This document shows, piece after piece, positions 1-7,372 of a DNA stretch of 61,673 nt (positions are counted from its first letter, which is position 1; the number at the start of each line of letters is the position of its first letter). The position numbers and the translations under genes are program-made. The notes beneath the pieces were generated by a model. It made no database searches. It saw only the letters and a list, made by a program, of their open reading frames with translations, and was not told the origin of the DNA. This DNA is from Acidobacteriota bacterium (lineage in GTDB: Bacteria > Acidobacteriota > Vicinamibacteria > Vicinamibacterales > UBA2999). The stretch covers positions 1-61,673 of the forward strand of contig JAGNJW010000029.1 in NCBI GenBank assembly GCA_018000455.1. Reading direction: 5' to 3'.

Positions 1-125
1 ACCGGGGGCGGGGGGGGCGGCGGTGCTGGCGGGGGGGCCTTCTTGGCACACGCCTCAGCGAACATCAGCAACGCAAAGCTGCAGATGATCGCAATCGCCG
101 CGTGACGGGCTGGCAAACGCATCAT
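1..125 (-). CDS. Pal-like outer-membrane lipoprotein, N-terminal fragment (runs off the left edge)
   Basis: The reading frame begins MMRLPARHAAIAII and has a hydrophobic stretch ending near a Cys (..FAEAC), followed by KKAPPP and an uninterrupted proline-rich run to the window edge. A basic start, hydrophobic core, Cys and poly-Pro linker is the usual front end of Pal/OmpA-type peptidoglycan-associated lipoproteins in this kind of bacterium. The lipobox is imperfect (Ala-Glu-Ala-Cys), so lipidation is not certain. AGGAG lies 4 bases before the first ATG (125) and 7 before the second (122), so either could be the start. Only about 40 residues are visible and no OmpA domain is in the window, so the name rests on the N-terminus alone. 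Confidence 0.5.
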   Translation of the reverse strand, partial: MMRLPARHAAIAIICSFALLMFAEACAKKAPPPAPPPPPPP

Positions 126-211
126 GTATCTCCTGCGGGTTCGTATGAAAATCGTTCGCGTCGTTTGGGAGGTTCGACGCTTGGCAGAGTAGCCGTAGCG
201 TTGGCGGGCTG

Positions 212-2623
212 TCAACGAAGATCGGAGGTGTTTTGGGCGGGAATCTGCCCTGAAGCACCCGCCGGCAATCCGGACACGAGGTCCACCGCGAAGAGGCGCA
301 GCCCCAAACGCCGCCGATCGCCCGAGCCATCGCGCTCGGCCGGTGAGAAGGTCTGAGTCGTCGTGAGCACCATGCGGCCTCCGGCAGCTTCGATCGTGGC
401 CGCCAGCAGGCCGATGCGAACCGTGAAGTCGCCGCGCAGTTCGACGCGCCCGAGCAGGCTGTTGGCGGCGCGCACCTCGAGCGTCGAGGGGCCCGGGAAA
501 TAGGCCAGCGGCGACTCCCCGCGCACTTCGAGCGTGAGGTCGCCGGCCGTCTGCGGCACCTCGAGCACGGCCTGCTCGCCCATCCAACGCCAGGCGCGCC
601 CCTGGGCATTGTCGAGTTCTGGTTCGTGGAAGCCTTCGCCGTAGGCCCACATGAGGACGCCCGGCGACTGCACGTCGAACTGCTCGATCGACGTCGGCAC
701 GACCGCGCCGAGCGTCGCCGGTGCCGAGCGCACGCTGAGCGTGGCCCACTCTCCGGCGCCGGCGAGCGCAGCGGCCGGCAGGGACACGCGCCGAACGAAG
801 AAACCCGGATTCGGCGCCACGACCCACGACTCGAGATCGCGGCCGTCGAGCGCCAAGGTGAAGGTGACCGGCGGGTCGTCAGCCGCACCGAGATTGCGGC
901 CGCCGATGACGACGAGGGCAGCCTCAGGGCGCCGCCTGATGAAGGCGTTCACCGGTTCGAGATGTGGTCCGCGCCCCATAAGGCGCGCCATCCCCGCCGT
1001 TTCAGGCGTCAGACTCCAGCCCTCAGCGGCGAACCATCCTGGCGCCGCCAACCGGTAGAGTGAAACGTCCTCCGGGCGCATGCCGCCGAGCCTCGACAGA
1101 CTCGGGATGTCCCACGTGAAGTCTTCGCGCGCGCGCCTGGCTTGCGGATCGATGAGCGCCAGGTCGGTGCGGCGAGGATCGGCGAGAAACCACAGCGGCC
1201 CGGTGGCGCCGGTGCGCCAGTGCCGCGCCAGTTCCAGCCATTCGCGCCGCGGCGGCGACGGCAGGCGCGGCCCGACGTCGCGCGTCTCGGCTTCGAGCGG
1301 CCGCTGCAGCGCCTGATGCATCGCCAGCAGCGGCCTGGCGCCGGCCTCGACCTCGGCCGCCAGGCGATCGAACAGCCGCGCCGTGGGGCTGCCCCGCTCC
1401 GCGTAGGCCCGCTGCCCGGGCACGGCGATGCTGAGACTCCACGCTGCCACGGCGACCCCGGCCACGACCCCACCCCGGCCGGCCGCATCGAAGGCTGCCG
1501 CGGCGAGAAACGCCACCGGTACCATGAGCGGCAGGGCGTAGCGCGAGAACACCGTGTCCTGGAACGCGAGGTGGAACGCCAGGTACGGCACGGTGATGGC
1601 GCCGACGGCCAGCAACGCCCGACGCTCGCGCACCGCCAGCACGATCGCGCCGATTGCCGCCACGACGAGCACGACGCCGGCCAGCGGCACGCTGTCCCAC
1701 GGCCAGACGAAGGTACGCATGAGCGCGAAGGCGGCCAGACGCGGCGTCGGATTGAGGTAGAGCATCTCGACGCCCGCAAAGTCTTCGCCGGCCTGGGAGC
1801 CGAGGGCGGCAAGATACGCGTTCAGGCCGCCGCTGGCGACGACAAGCGGAATACCCCACGCGAGTGCGCCGGCTGTGAAGGCGACGGCGGAGCCGAGTAG
1901 CGCGCCGGCCAGCCCGCGGCCAGCCCGATCGGCGAGCACGAGCACGAGCAGCGGCGCCGTCATCCACAGCGTCTGCGTGCGGAAGCCGACGGCAAGGCCG
2001 GCCAGCAGGGCCCCGAGCACGATCATTCGCCCCGACGCGACCATCTCGGGCGCCGCCAGGCGGCGCGAGCCGTCACCTGCGGGATGCTGGCGCCACCACG
2101 CCAGGCCGAGGCAGGCCAACGCCGCCGCCGCCGCCGCCAGGCCCGGCACGTCGCTCATCGGTCTGGCTGCCAGGTACCACGTCAGCGGACAGGCGGCGAA
2201 CAGCAGCGCGGTGAGCGCGGCGCGGCGCGTGAGCGATGGCTGCCCCGTGCGCCCCGCACCCCCACGCGCCAGCGTGGCGCTGAGGCGGGCGATGAGCCAC
2301 ACGAGCGCCAGGGCGCCGGCCAGCGACAGCGCCGCCAGGGCGCGCGCTTCCACGCGGTCGGGACGCCCGTCGGGCCACGCCATACGCGTGACGGCCGTCG
2401 ATGCTTTGCCGAGGGCGATGTACACGGGATAGCCGGGCGGATGCGGCCGGTGCTGCCCGGGGTCGAAGTCGCGGACACCGAGGGCGAAGTTCACCGAGTC
2501 GATGTCTTCGAGAGTGGTCGGGAGCGACGTGACATGCCCGCCGATGACGCCGACCACCACGAGCAGCACCGCGACCAGGCCCGCCCGGCCGGGCGCGGCA
2601 GGCGCCGGCCAGTCGCCGTTCAC
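212..2623 (-). CDS. GT39/DUF2723-like integral membrane glycosyltransferase
   Basis: An 803-residue protein, likely a GT-C fold transferase that moves a sugar from a lipid-phosphate donor at the membrane. Residues 16-420 hold roughly ten to twelve hydrophobic segments. The first extracytoplasmic loop carries LEDIDSVNFALG (about 38-49), the acidic motif position used for catalysis in GT-C enzymes, followed by HPPGYPVYIALG (about 61-72), a sequence typical of DUF2723/GT39-like proteins. The C-terminal third is soluble and predicted beta-rich, apparently two carbohydrate-binding-like domains. It overlaps larE by 4 bp (ATGA), so the two are co-translated, although no shared pathway is obvious. 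The family call is good; donor and acceptor are unknown. Confidence 0.7.
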   Translation of the reverse strand: MNGDWPAPAAPGRAGLVAVLLVVVGVIGGHVTSLPTTLEDIDSVNFALGVRDFDPGQHRPHPPGYPVYIALGKASTAVTRMAWPDGRPDRVEARALAALSLAGALALVWLIARLSATLARGGAGRTGQPSLTRRAALTALLFAACPLTWYLAARPMSDVPGLAAAAAALACLGLAWWRQHPAGDGSRRLAAPEMVASGRMIVLGALLAGLAVGFRTQTLWMTAPLLVLVLADRAGRGLAGALLGSAVAFTAGALAWGIPLVVASGGLNAYLAALGSQAGEDFAGVEMLYLNPTPRLAAFALMRTFVWPWDSVPLAGVVLVVAAIGAIVLAVRERRALLAVGAITVPYLAFHLAFQDTVFSRYALPLMVPVAFLAAAAFDAAGRGGVVAGVAVAAWSLSIAVPGQRAYAERGSPTARLFDRLAAEVEAGARPLLAMHQALQRPLEAETRDVGPRLPSPPRREWLELARHWRTGATGPLWFLADPRRTDLALIDPQARRAREDFTWDIPSLSRLGGMRPEDVSLYRLAAPGWFAAEGWSLTPETAGMARLMGRGPHLEPVNAFIRRRPEAALVVIGGRNLGAADDPPVTFTLALDGRDLESWVVAPNPGFFVRRVSLPAAALAGAGEWATLSVRSAPATLGAVVPTSIEQFDVQSPGVLMWAYGEGFHEPELDNAQGRAWRWMGEQAVLEVPQTAGDLTLEVRGESPLAYFPGPSTLEVRAANSLLGRVELRGDFTVRIGLLAATIEAAGGRMVLTTTQTFSPAERDGSGDRRRLGLRLFAVDLVSGLPAGASGQIPAQNTSDLR

Positions 2624-3471
2624 GAGATCGGCCTGAGCAGCAGTGGTTCGTTCAAGCTGCCCTGCCGGTAGCCGCGCGGATCGACCTCCACTGCGGCATA
2701 GCCGGCCGCCTTCACGCCGGCGACGATGCGGGCGCTCACTTCGGGCTCGAGCGCGCGGGTCATTTCGTCGGTGGCGAACTCCAGTCGCGCCAGCTGCTCG
2801 AAGTGCCGCACGCGGAACACGCGGAAGCCAAGCGCGCGCACGGCGTCTTCTGCCCGTTCGATCTGTTTGAGCGTCGGCGCCGTGACTATCGTGTGATGCG
2901 GGATGCGCGACGACAGGCAGGCCGAGGCGGGCGCGTCCCAGATCGTCAAGCCGAGGTCGCGAGCCAGCACCCGGATTTCGTCCTTGCCGAGCTCCGCCTC
3001 GTCGAGCGGGCTGAGCACGCCGTGGTCGCGGGCGGCCTGCCGGCCGGGGCGATAGTCGCCGCGGTCGTCGGCGTTGCTGCCGTCGATCACCGCGGCAATG
3101 CCGCGCGCCCTGGCGAGGGCGGTCAGCGTGCCGTAGAGCTCGGTCTTGCAGTGGAAGCAGCGATCGCCGGCGTTGGCTCGATAGCCGGCGCGCTCGAGTT
3201 CCCAGGTCGGCACGATCTCGTGGGCGAGTGCGAAGTCGCGGGCGACGCCCACAGCCTGCTGCCGGTGATGCTCGGGATATGACGCGCTGTCGCCGGTGAC
3301 GGCCAGGGCGCGCGCGCCGAGCACGCGCGTAGCCGTCACGGCGAGGAACGCACTGTCGATGCCGCCGCTGAAGGCGACGACGACCGAGCCCAGGGCCGCG
3401 AGCCGGGCGTCGAGGGTCGCGGCCTTGACGCGCACTGCGTCCGGAGGCACGAACACGGACGCGTCACTCAT
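2620..3471 (-). CDS. larE: ATP-dependent sacrificial sulfur transferase LarE
   Basis: LarE donates sulfur from its own cysteine to build the nickel-pincer cofactor of lactate racemase-type enzymes. The 283-residue protein has the PP-loop SGGIDS (35-40) for adenylation, then RCFHC (Cys105, Cys108), and ACLSSRIP with Cys185 at the position of the sacrificial cysteine of Lactobacillus LarE. Length and motif order match the family. The LarA racemase and LarB/LarC are not in the window. It starts 11 bp after the stop of the acidic zinc-ribbon gene and overlaps the glycosyltransferase by 4 bp, so a three-gene operon is likely. A NicO-like permease lies 14 kb away, but a link is speculative. Confidence 0.88.
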   Translation of the reverse strand: MSDASVFVPPDAVRVKAATLDARLAALGSVVVAFSGGIDSAFLAVTATRVLGARALAVTGDSASYPEHHRQQAVGVARDFALAHEIVPTWELERAGYRANAGDRCFHCKTELYGTLTALARARGIAAVIDGSNADDRGDYRPGRQAARDHGVLSPLDEAELGKDEIRVLARDLGLTIWDAPASACLSSRIPHHTIVTAPTLKQIERAEDAVRALGFRVFRVRHFEQLARLEFATDEMTRALEPEVSARIVAGVKAAGYAAVEVDPRGYRQGSLNEPLLLRPIS

Positions 3472-3482
3472 CGCGGCCCCGT

Positions 3483-3734
3483 TCAGTCCTCGTCGTCCTT
3501 GTCGTCCTCGTCGTCGTCGTCGAAGTCGTCGTCTTCCTCTTCCTTCTCTTTTTCGTCATCATCGTCGTCGTCGTCATCGAGATCGTCGTCATCGGCGAAC
3601 TCGAGTTCGAGCGGCGAATCATTCGAGACACGCAACAGAGAGCCGCACTCCGAGCAGCTCAACTCGTCGCCGATCTCGGCGTCGGCGCTGTCGATGTCGA
3701 TCTCGGCGTCGCACTCGGGGCAATACGCGGACAT
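3483..3734 (-). CDS. Small LysW-like zinc-ribbon protein with a poly-Asp/Glu tail
   Basis: An 83-residue protein starting MSAYCPEC. The first half is a zinc ribbon with CPEC and CSEC knuckles separated by about 19 residues, similar to LysW/ArgW-type small ribbons. The second half (from about residue 46) is almost entirely Asp and Glu with a few Lys. LysW carriers end in a short EDWGE-type motif whose terminal Glu is modified. This protein instead ends in a long acidic run, so a carrier role is not supported. GAGGAG sits 8 bases before the ATG at 3734, which decides this start over a GTG three codons upstream. It is first in the larE operon. Function unknown; binding of a basic partner or of metal is possible. 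Confidence 0.75.
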   Translation of the reverse strand: MSAYCPECDAEIDIDSADAEIGDELSCSECGSLLRVSNDSPLELEFADDDDLDDDDDDDDEKEKEEEDDDFDDDDEDDKDDED

Positions 3735-3876
3735 GCGGACCACTCCTCGGAAAACAACTTCGACACACGGCTGCGCCCCATCGCACGGGACGGCGCGCGG
3801 AGCCGCGAAGAAGTGTTCGAATTATATGGGGAACCTGAGCTATTCTGCAACGAACTCGGGGCCGGCCACACACAGT
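3735..3876. promoter_or_regulatory. Divergent promoter region between the zinc-ribbon/larE operon and the REC-PilZ gene
   Basis: About 140 bp separate two divergent genes, so both promoters must lie here or inside the flanking genes. An AT-rich TTCGAATTATAT at 3817-3828 stands out in otherwise GC-rich sequence and is the best candidate -10 area for the rightward gene. No clear -35 or operator dyad is visible. Confidence 0.35.
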
Positions 3877-4617
3877 ATGTCCACGAATCCGACGACCGCG
3901 AAATGCGTGGTCATCGCCGACGACAGCGCGTCGGTGCGCGACAGGTTCCGCACGGCCGTCGAAAGTGCCGGGCATCGAGCCATTACGGTCAAGAGCGCGG
4001 CTGAACTGTTTGCCCGTGTCCGCGCCGATCTGGACCGGCTCGACCTGCTGGTCGTGGACCTGCGGCTGCCTCATTGCTCGGGCGCCGAACTCATCGGTAC
4101 GGTGCGGAAGCTCGACGATGGACGCCTGCCGATCCTGGCCTTCAGCGGCACCGTCTCGAGCGCAGACGAGGTGCGGGAACTGGCGGCCCTGGGCGTGGCC
4201 GGCTACGTCAACGAATACAGCGCGGTGCAACACATCCTGCCGTCGCTGGCGCCGCACCTGTTTCCCGATAACTTCAACCGGCGCGGCAGCCCACGCGTGG
4301 TGCTCGGCATCCCGGCGGCCTACCACGTGGGCGCGACGATCGCGGCCGCGCTCTCGCTCAACATCTCGCGCGGCGGCATCGCCATCCGCACGACCAGCCC
4401 TCTCGAGCCAATGACCAAGGTGCGGGTGCGCTTCCGCCTGCCGGGCTCGAAGAAGGACTTCGACATCGACGCGCACGTGCGCTGGAGCGACCCACGCGCC
4501 GGCATGGGCCTGCAGTTCGACCGCGTCGATCCGGCCGACCAGGCCGACATCGACGAGTTCGTCGACGGCCATTTCTTCCAGCCGCGCAAGCGCGAAGCAC
4601 CAGCACCGACCGACTAG
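3877..4617 (+). CDS. Response regulator receiver domain fused to a PilZ domain
   Basis: A 246-residue two-domain protein. Residues 8-125 are a receiver domain with the acidic pair DD (CVVIADDSAS) near the N-terminus, the phospho-acceptor Asp in LLVVDLRLPHCSG, and the Ser/Thr switch in LAFSGTVSS. Residues 135-235 form a PilZ domain with RRGSPR (an RxxxR-type c-di-GMP motif) and LNISRGGIAI (the D/NxSxxG motif). It could therefore combine phosphorylation input with c-di-GMP binding. ATG 3877 leads straight into the receiver domain. An in-frame ATG at 3826 would add 17 residues. The frame also stays open upstream, antisense to the acidic tail, but that part is Ser-only and not coding. No histidine kinase is nearby. 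Confidence 0.82.
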   Translation: MSTNPTTAKCVVIADDSASVRDRFRTAVESAGHRAITVKSAAELFARVRADLDRLDLLVVDLRLPHCSGAELIGTVRKLDDGRLPILAFSGTVSSADEVRELAALGVAGYVNEYSAVQHILPSLAPHLFPDNFNRRGSPRVVLGIPAAYHVGATIAAALSLNISRGGIAIRTTSPLEPMTKVRVRFRLPGSKKDFDIDAHVRWSDPRAGMGLQFDRVDPADQADIDEFVDGHFFQPRKREAPAPTD

Positions 4618-4717
4618 AACTCGGTCGTGTCGGCCGGTCGAAACCAGCAGGCGAAACGAACGATCCCTCGCGCGTCCCTCGCGCGGGCCTGGCCCGCCAC
4701 TGTGATCCGAGCGCCGG

Positions 4718-6853
4718 CTATTGATGCCTCAACAGCCGCATCGCGTTGGCCACGACGAGCACCGACGCGCCGGTGTCGGCCACCACGGCCATCCACAACG
4801 TCGACATCCCGAACACCGCCAGCACGAGCACCGCCAGTTTCAATCCGAGCGAAATCGCGATGTTCGTACGGACATTGACCAGTGCCGCGCGGCTGAGACG
4901 GATGGCGTAGGGCAGTTTCTGCAATTCGTCTGACATGAGTGCGACGTCGGCCGCCTCGAGCGCGGCCGCTGATCCCACGGCGCCCATCGCCACGCCGACG
5001 TCGGCCGCGGCGAGTGCCGGCGCGTCGTTCACGCCGTCGCCCACCATCGCGATCGGGCCATAGGCCGCGCGCAGTTCCTTCACCGCGGTGAGCTTCGCGG
5101 CGGGCAGCAGGCCGGCACGCACGTCGGTCACGCCAGTGGCGCGGGCCAGCGCTCTTGCCGAGGCAGCGGTGTCGCCGGTGAGAAGCGCGACGTGCGCAAT
5201 GCCCTGCCCCTTCAGCAGCCGAACGACGTCGGCGGCCACCGCGCGCGGGCGGTCGGCGACGCCGATGGCCAGCCGCGCCACCCCGTCGATGGCGACGAAG
5301 ACGGCCGTCTGGCCGTCGGCGGCGAGCGCGCTGGCAAACGGCGCCGTGTCGGCCTTCACGCCGCGTTCACCAAGAAGTGCGGGATTCCCCACCAGCACGT
5401 GCCGGCCGCGCCATCGCCCCTCCGCCCCACGGCCCGGCAGGTCGCGCACGTCGTCGGCGCCGCCGGCCTCCACCGATCGCGCACGCGCAGCGGCCACGAT
5501 GGCGCCGGCGATCGGGTGGGCCGAGCGCAGTTCGATGGCGGCCGCAGCAGCGAGCGCCTCGTGCTCGTCGGCGTCGCCGATGGCGACAATCGATACCACC
5601 TGCGGCTCCCCCGATGTCAGCGTGCCCGTCTTGTCGAACGCCACCACCCGGACGCCAGCGAGCCGTTCGAGATGCGCGCCGCCCTTGATGAGCACGCCAC
5701 GCCGCGCCGCCGTGGCCAGGGCCGCCACGATCGAGACCGGGGTGGAGATGACGAGGGCGCACGGACAGGCCACGACGAGCAATACGAGAGCGCGATACGC
5801 CCACTCGCCGGGACGGCCGCCGAGGAAGAGGACCGGCACGAGGAACGCCGCCAGCGCGCCGGCCACGACGACGGGCGTGTACCAGCGGGCGAATCGGTCG
5901 ATCAACTGCTGCGCCGGCGCGCGTTGGGCCTGGGCAGCTTCCACGAGATGCACGATGCGGGCGAGCGTCGTGTCTCTGACGGCACGCGTCACGCGCACGT
6001 CGAGGGCACCCTGACCATTGACGGTGCCGGCGAACACTTCGTCGCCCACGCCGCGCGCGACCGGCAGCGACTCGCCGGTGATGGGCGCCTGATTGATGTC
6101 GGAGGTGCCGGCTACGACGACGCCGTCGAGCGGCACCTTCTGGCCGGGCGCGACGACGATGATGGCGCCAGGCAGGACGGCGTCCACCGCCGTCAGGTGC
6201 TCGTGACCGCCATGCTTCACCAGCGCCTCGACGGGCGCGAGCGTCATGACGCCGCGAATGGCGCGGCGCGCGCGCTCCATGGTCTGCACTTCGAGCCACT
6301 GCGACACGGCGAAGAGCCAGATGACGGCGGCCGCCTCGGCCCAGTCGCCGAGCACGAGCGCGCCGCTCACGGCGACCAGCATCAGCACGTGGATGTCGAG
6401 CTGGCGGCGCCCGAGCGAGGCCAGGCCCTTGCGCGCCGGCTCGCGTCCGGCCAGCAGTACCGCCAGCGCGAACAGCGGCCACGCCAGGCGCGGGCCGGCG
6501 GCCACCGCCTGGACGGCCAGACCGAGCGCGATGGCCGCGCCGGCCACGCCGAGCGGCCAGGTGGACGCCCCCGAGGCTGGTGTTTCCAGCGGCCGCTCGT
6601 GCTCGAGCCAGGCCTTCATCCCGGTTTCGGCGACCGCGTCGGCGATGGCGGCGGCCGTCACGATCGCAGCGTCGTAGGAGACGCGCATCTTCTGCCCGAG
6701 GACGTCGACGTTCAGCGCTTCCACCCCGGCCAGCGGCGTGAGCCGCCGCTCGAGAATCAACGCTTCTTCAGCGCAGTCCATGCCGGCGACGCGGAACACC
6801 GACTCGGCGTGCAGGGCGCACTTGGTGCAGGCGACGGTGGCCGCGGTGGTCAC
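4718..6853 (-). CDS. Zn2+/Cd2+/Pb2+-exporting P1B-type ATPase (ZntA/CadA type)
   Basis: A 711-residue P-type ATPase that exports soft divalent metals from the cytoplasm. The N-terminus has CTKC (9-12) and a heavy-metal-associated domain with GMDCAEE (24-30), a variant common in the Zn/Cd subgroup. Core motifs follow in order: TGES (259-262), membrane CPC (363-365), phosphorylated DKTGTLT (407-413), SAHP (444-447) and GDGVND near the C-terminus. The CPC motif with the HP locus marks P1B, and the final helix keeps an Asp (VVADTGAS) typical of P1B-2. The GTG start at 6853 overlaps the ArsR stop by 4 bp (GTGA). Longer upstream frames run antisense through the repressor and are not used. Confidence 0.88.
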   Translation of the reverse strand: MTTAATVACTKCALHAESVFRVAGMDCAEEALILERRLTPLAGVEALNVDVLGQKMRVSYDAAIVTAAAIADAVAETGMKAWLEHERPLETPASGASTWPLGVAGAAIALGLAVQAVAAGPRLAWPLFALAVLLAGREPARKGLASLGRRQLDIHVLMLVAVSGALVLGDWAEAAAVIWLFAVSQWLEVQTMERARRAIRGVMTLAPVEALVKHGGHEHLTAVDAVLPGAIIVVAPGQKVPLDGVVVAGTSDINQAPITGESLPVARGVGDEVFAGTVNGQGALDVRVTRAVRDTTLARIVHLVEAAQAQRAPAQQLIDRFARWYTPVVVAGALAAFLVPVLFLGGRPGEWAYRALVLLVVACPCALVISTPVSIVAALATAARRGVLIKGGAHLERLAGVRVVAFDKTGTLTSGEPQVVSIVAIGDADEHEALAAAAAIELRSAHPIAGAIVAAARARSVEAGGADDVRDLPGRGAEGRWRGRHVLVGNPALLGERGVKADTAPFASALAADGQTAVFVAIDGVARLAIGVADRPRAVAADVVRLLKGQGIAHVALLTGDTAASARALARATGVTDVRAGLLPAAKLTAVKELRAAYGPIAMVGDGVNDAPALAAADVGVAMGAVGSAAALEAADVALMSDELQKLPYAIRLSRAALVNVRTNIAISLGLKLAVLVLAVFGMSTLWMAVVADTGASVLVVANAMRLLRHQ

Positions 6854-7302
6854 GCCAGGCGCCTCCGGGGCTTGGCGGCCGCTTCCTCGACGTGGCGCAG
6901 TCCCTGGCGGAAGAGCGTCACGATGTGACGATCGTCGAGGGTGTAGAAGACCATGCGGCCGGCGCGACGGCTGCGCACCAGGCGCAGCGCCCGCAGCAGC
7001 CGCAACTGGTGTGAGATCGCCGACTGGCTCAGGCGCAGGAGCTGTGCGAGATCGCAGACGCAAAGCTCGCCGTGCGAGAGCGCATCGAGCATCCGCACGC
7101 GCGTGGGATCACCGAGGGTCTTGAACGTCTCGGCCAGGGCCTCGACCGATGACGGACCGATGAGCGCCTGGCGCAGACGCGCCACCCGTGACAAGTCGAT
7201 GTGGAAGACATCGCACCTATCGGCCGGCTTGTCGCCCGACGCCGGTGGCGCGCTGAGCAACGGGCGGGTGGCCCGCAGCCTGACATCTGAACGACTGCTC
7301 AT
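6850..7302 (-). CDS. ArsR/SmtB-family metal-responsive repressor
   Basis: A 150-residue winged-helix repressor that controls the downstream metal ATPase. It carries ELCVCDLA (79-86), the alpha-3N-type Cys pair of CadC-like sensors, plus a nearby N-terminal Cys30. It also has an alpha-5-type set, DDRHIVTL then HVEE (Asp124, His126, His137, Glu140), as in Zn sensors such as SmtB/CzrA. Both site types look intact, so Cd/Pb and Zn sensing are both possible. The recognition helix is LSQSAISHQL. TCAT and ATGA half-sites form a weak dyad over the start codon (7300-7313) and could contribute to an operator. It is the first gene of a two-gene operon and is translationally coupled to the ATPase. Confidence 0.88.
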   Translation of the reverse strand: MSSRSDVRLRATRPLLSAPPASGDKPADRCDVFHIDLSRVARLRQALIGPSSVEALAETFKTLGDPTRVRMLDALSHGELCVCDLAQLLRLSQSAISHQLRLLRALRLVRSRRAGRMVFYTLDDRHIVTLFRQGLRHVEEAAAKPRRRLA

Positions 7303-7372
7303 ACGTTCATGATAGCAGGCGTCGGGTCCGGTTGGCGGGGACGGCGGCGATGGGCCTGCCGCGGCCGCTTCC

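Noticed and set aside
1142..1900. 252-residue plus-strand frame inside the glycosyltransferase
   Set aside because: Its composition is Arg/Gly/Ala/His-rich, typical of antisense reading in GC-rich DNA; the minus-strand protein has clear motifs.
3499..3876. Upstream extension of the REC-PilZ frame (Ser-rich)
   Set aside because: It is the antisense reading of the poly-acidic tail of the zinc-ribbon gene and has no domain.
5192..6928. 578-residue plus-strand frame over the metal ATPase
   Set aside because: It is antisense to a protein with all P1B motifs and has no recognisable domain.
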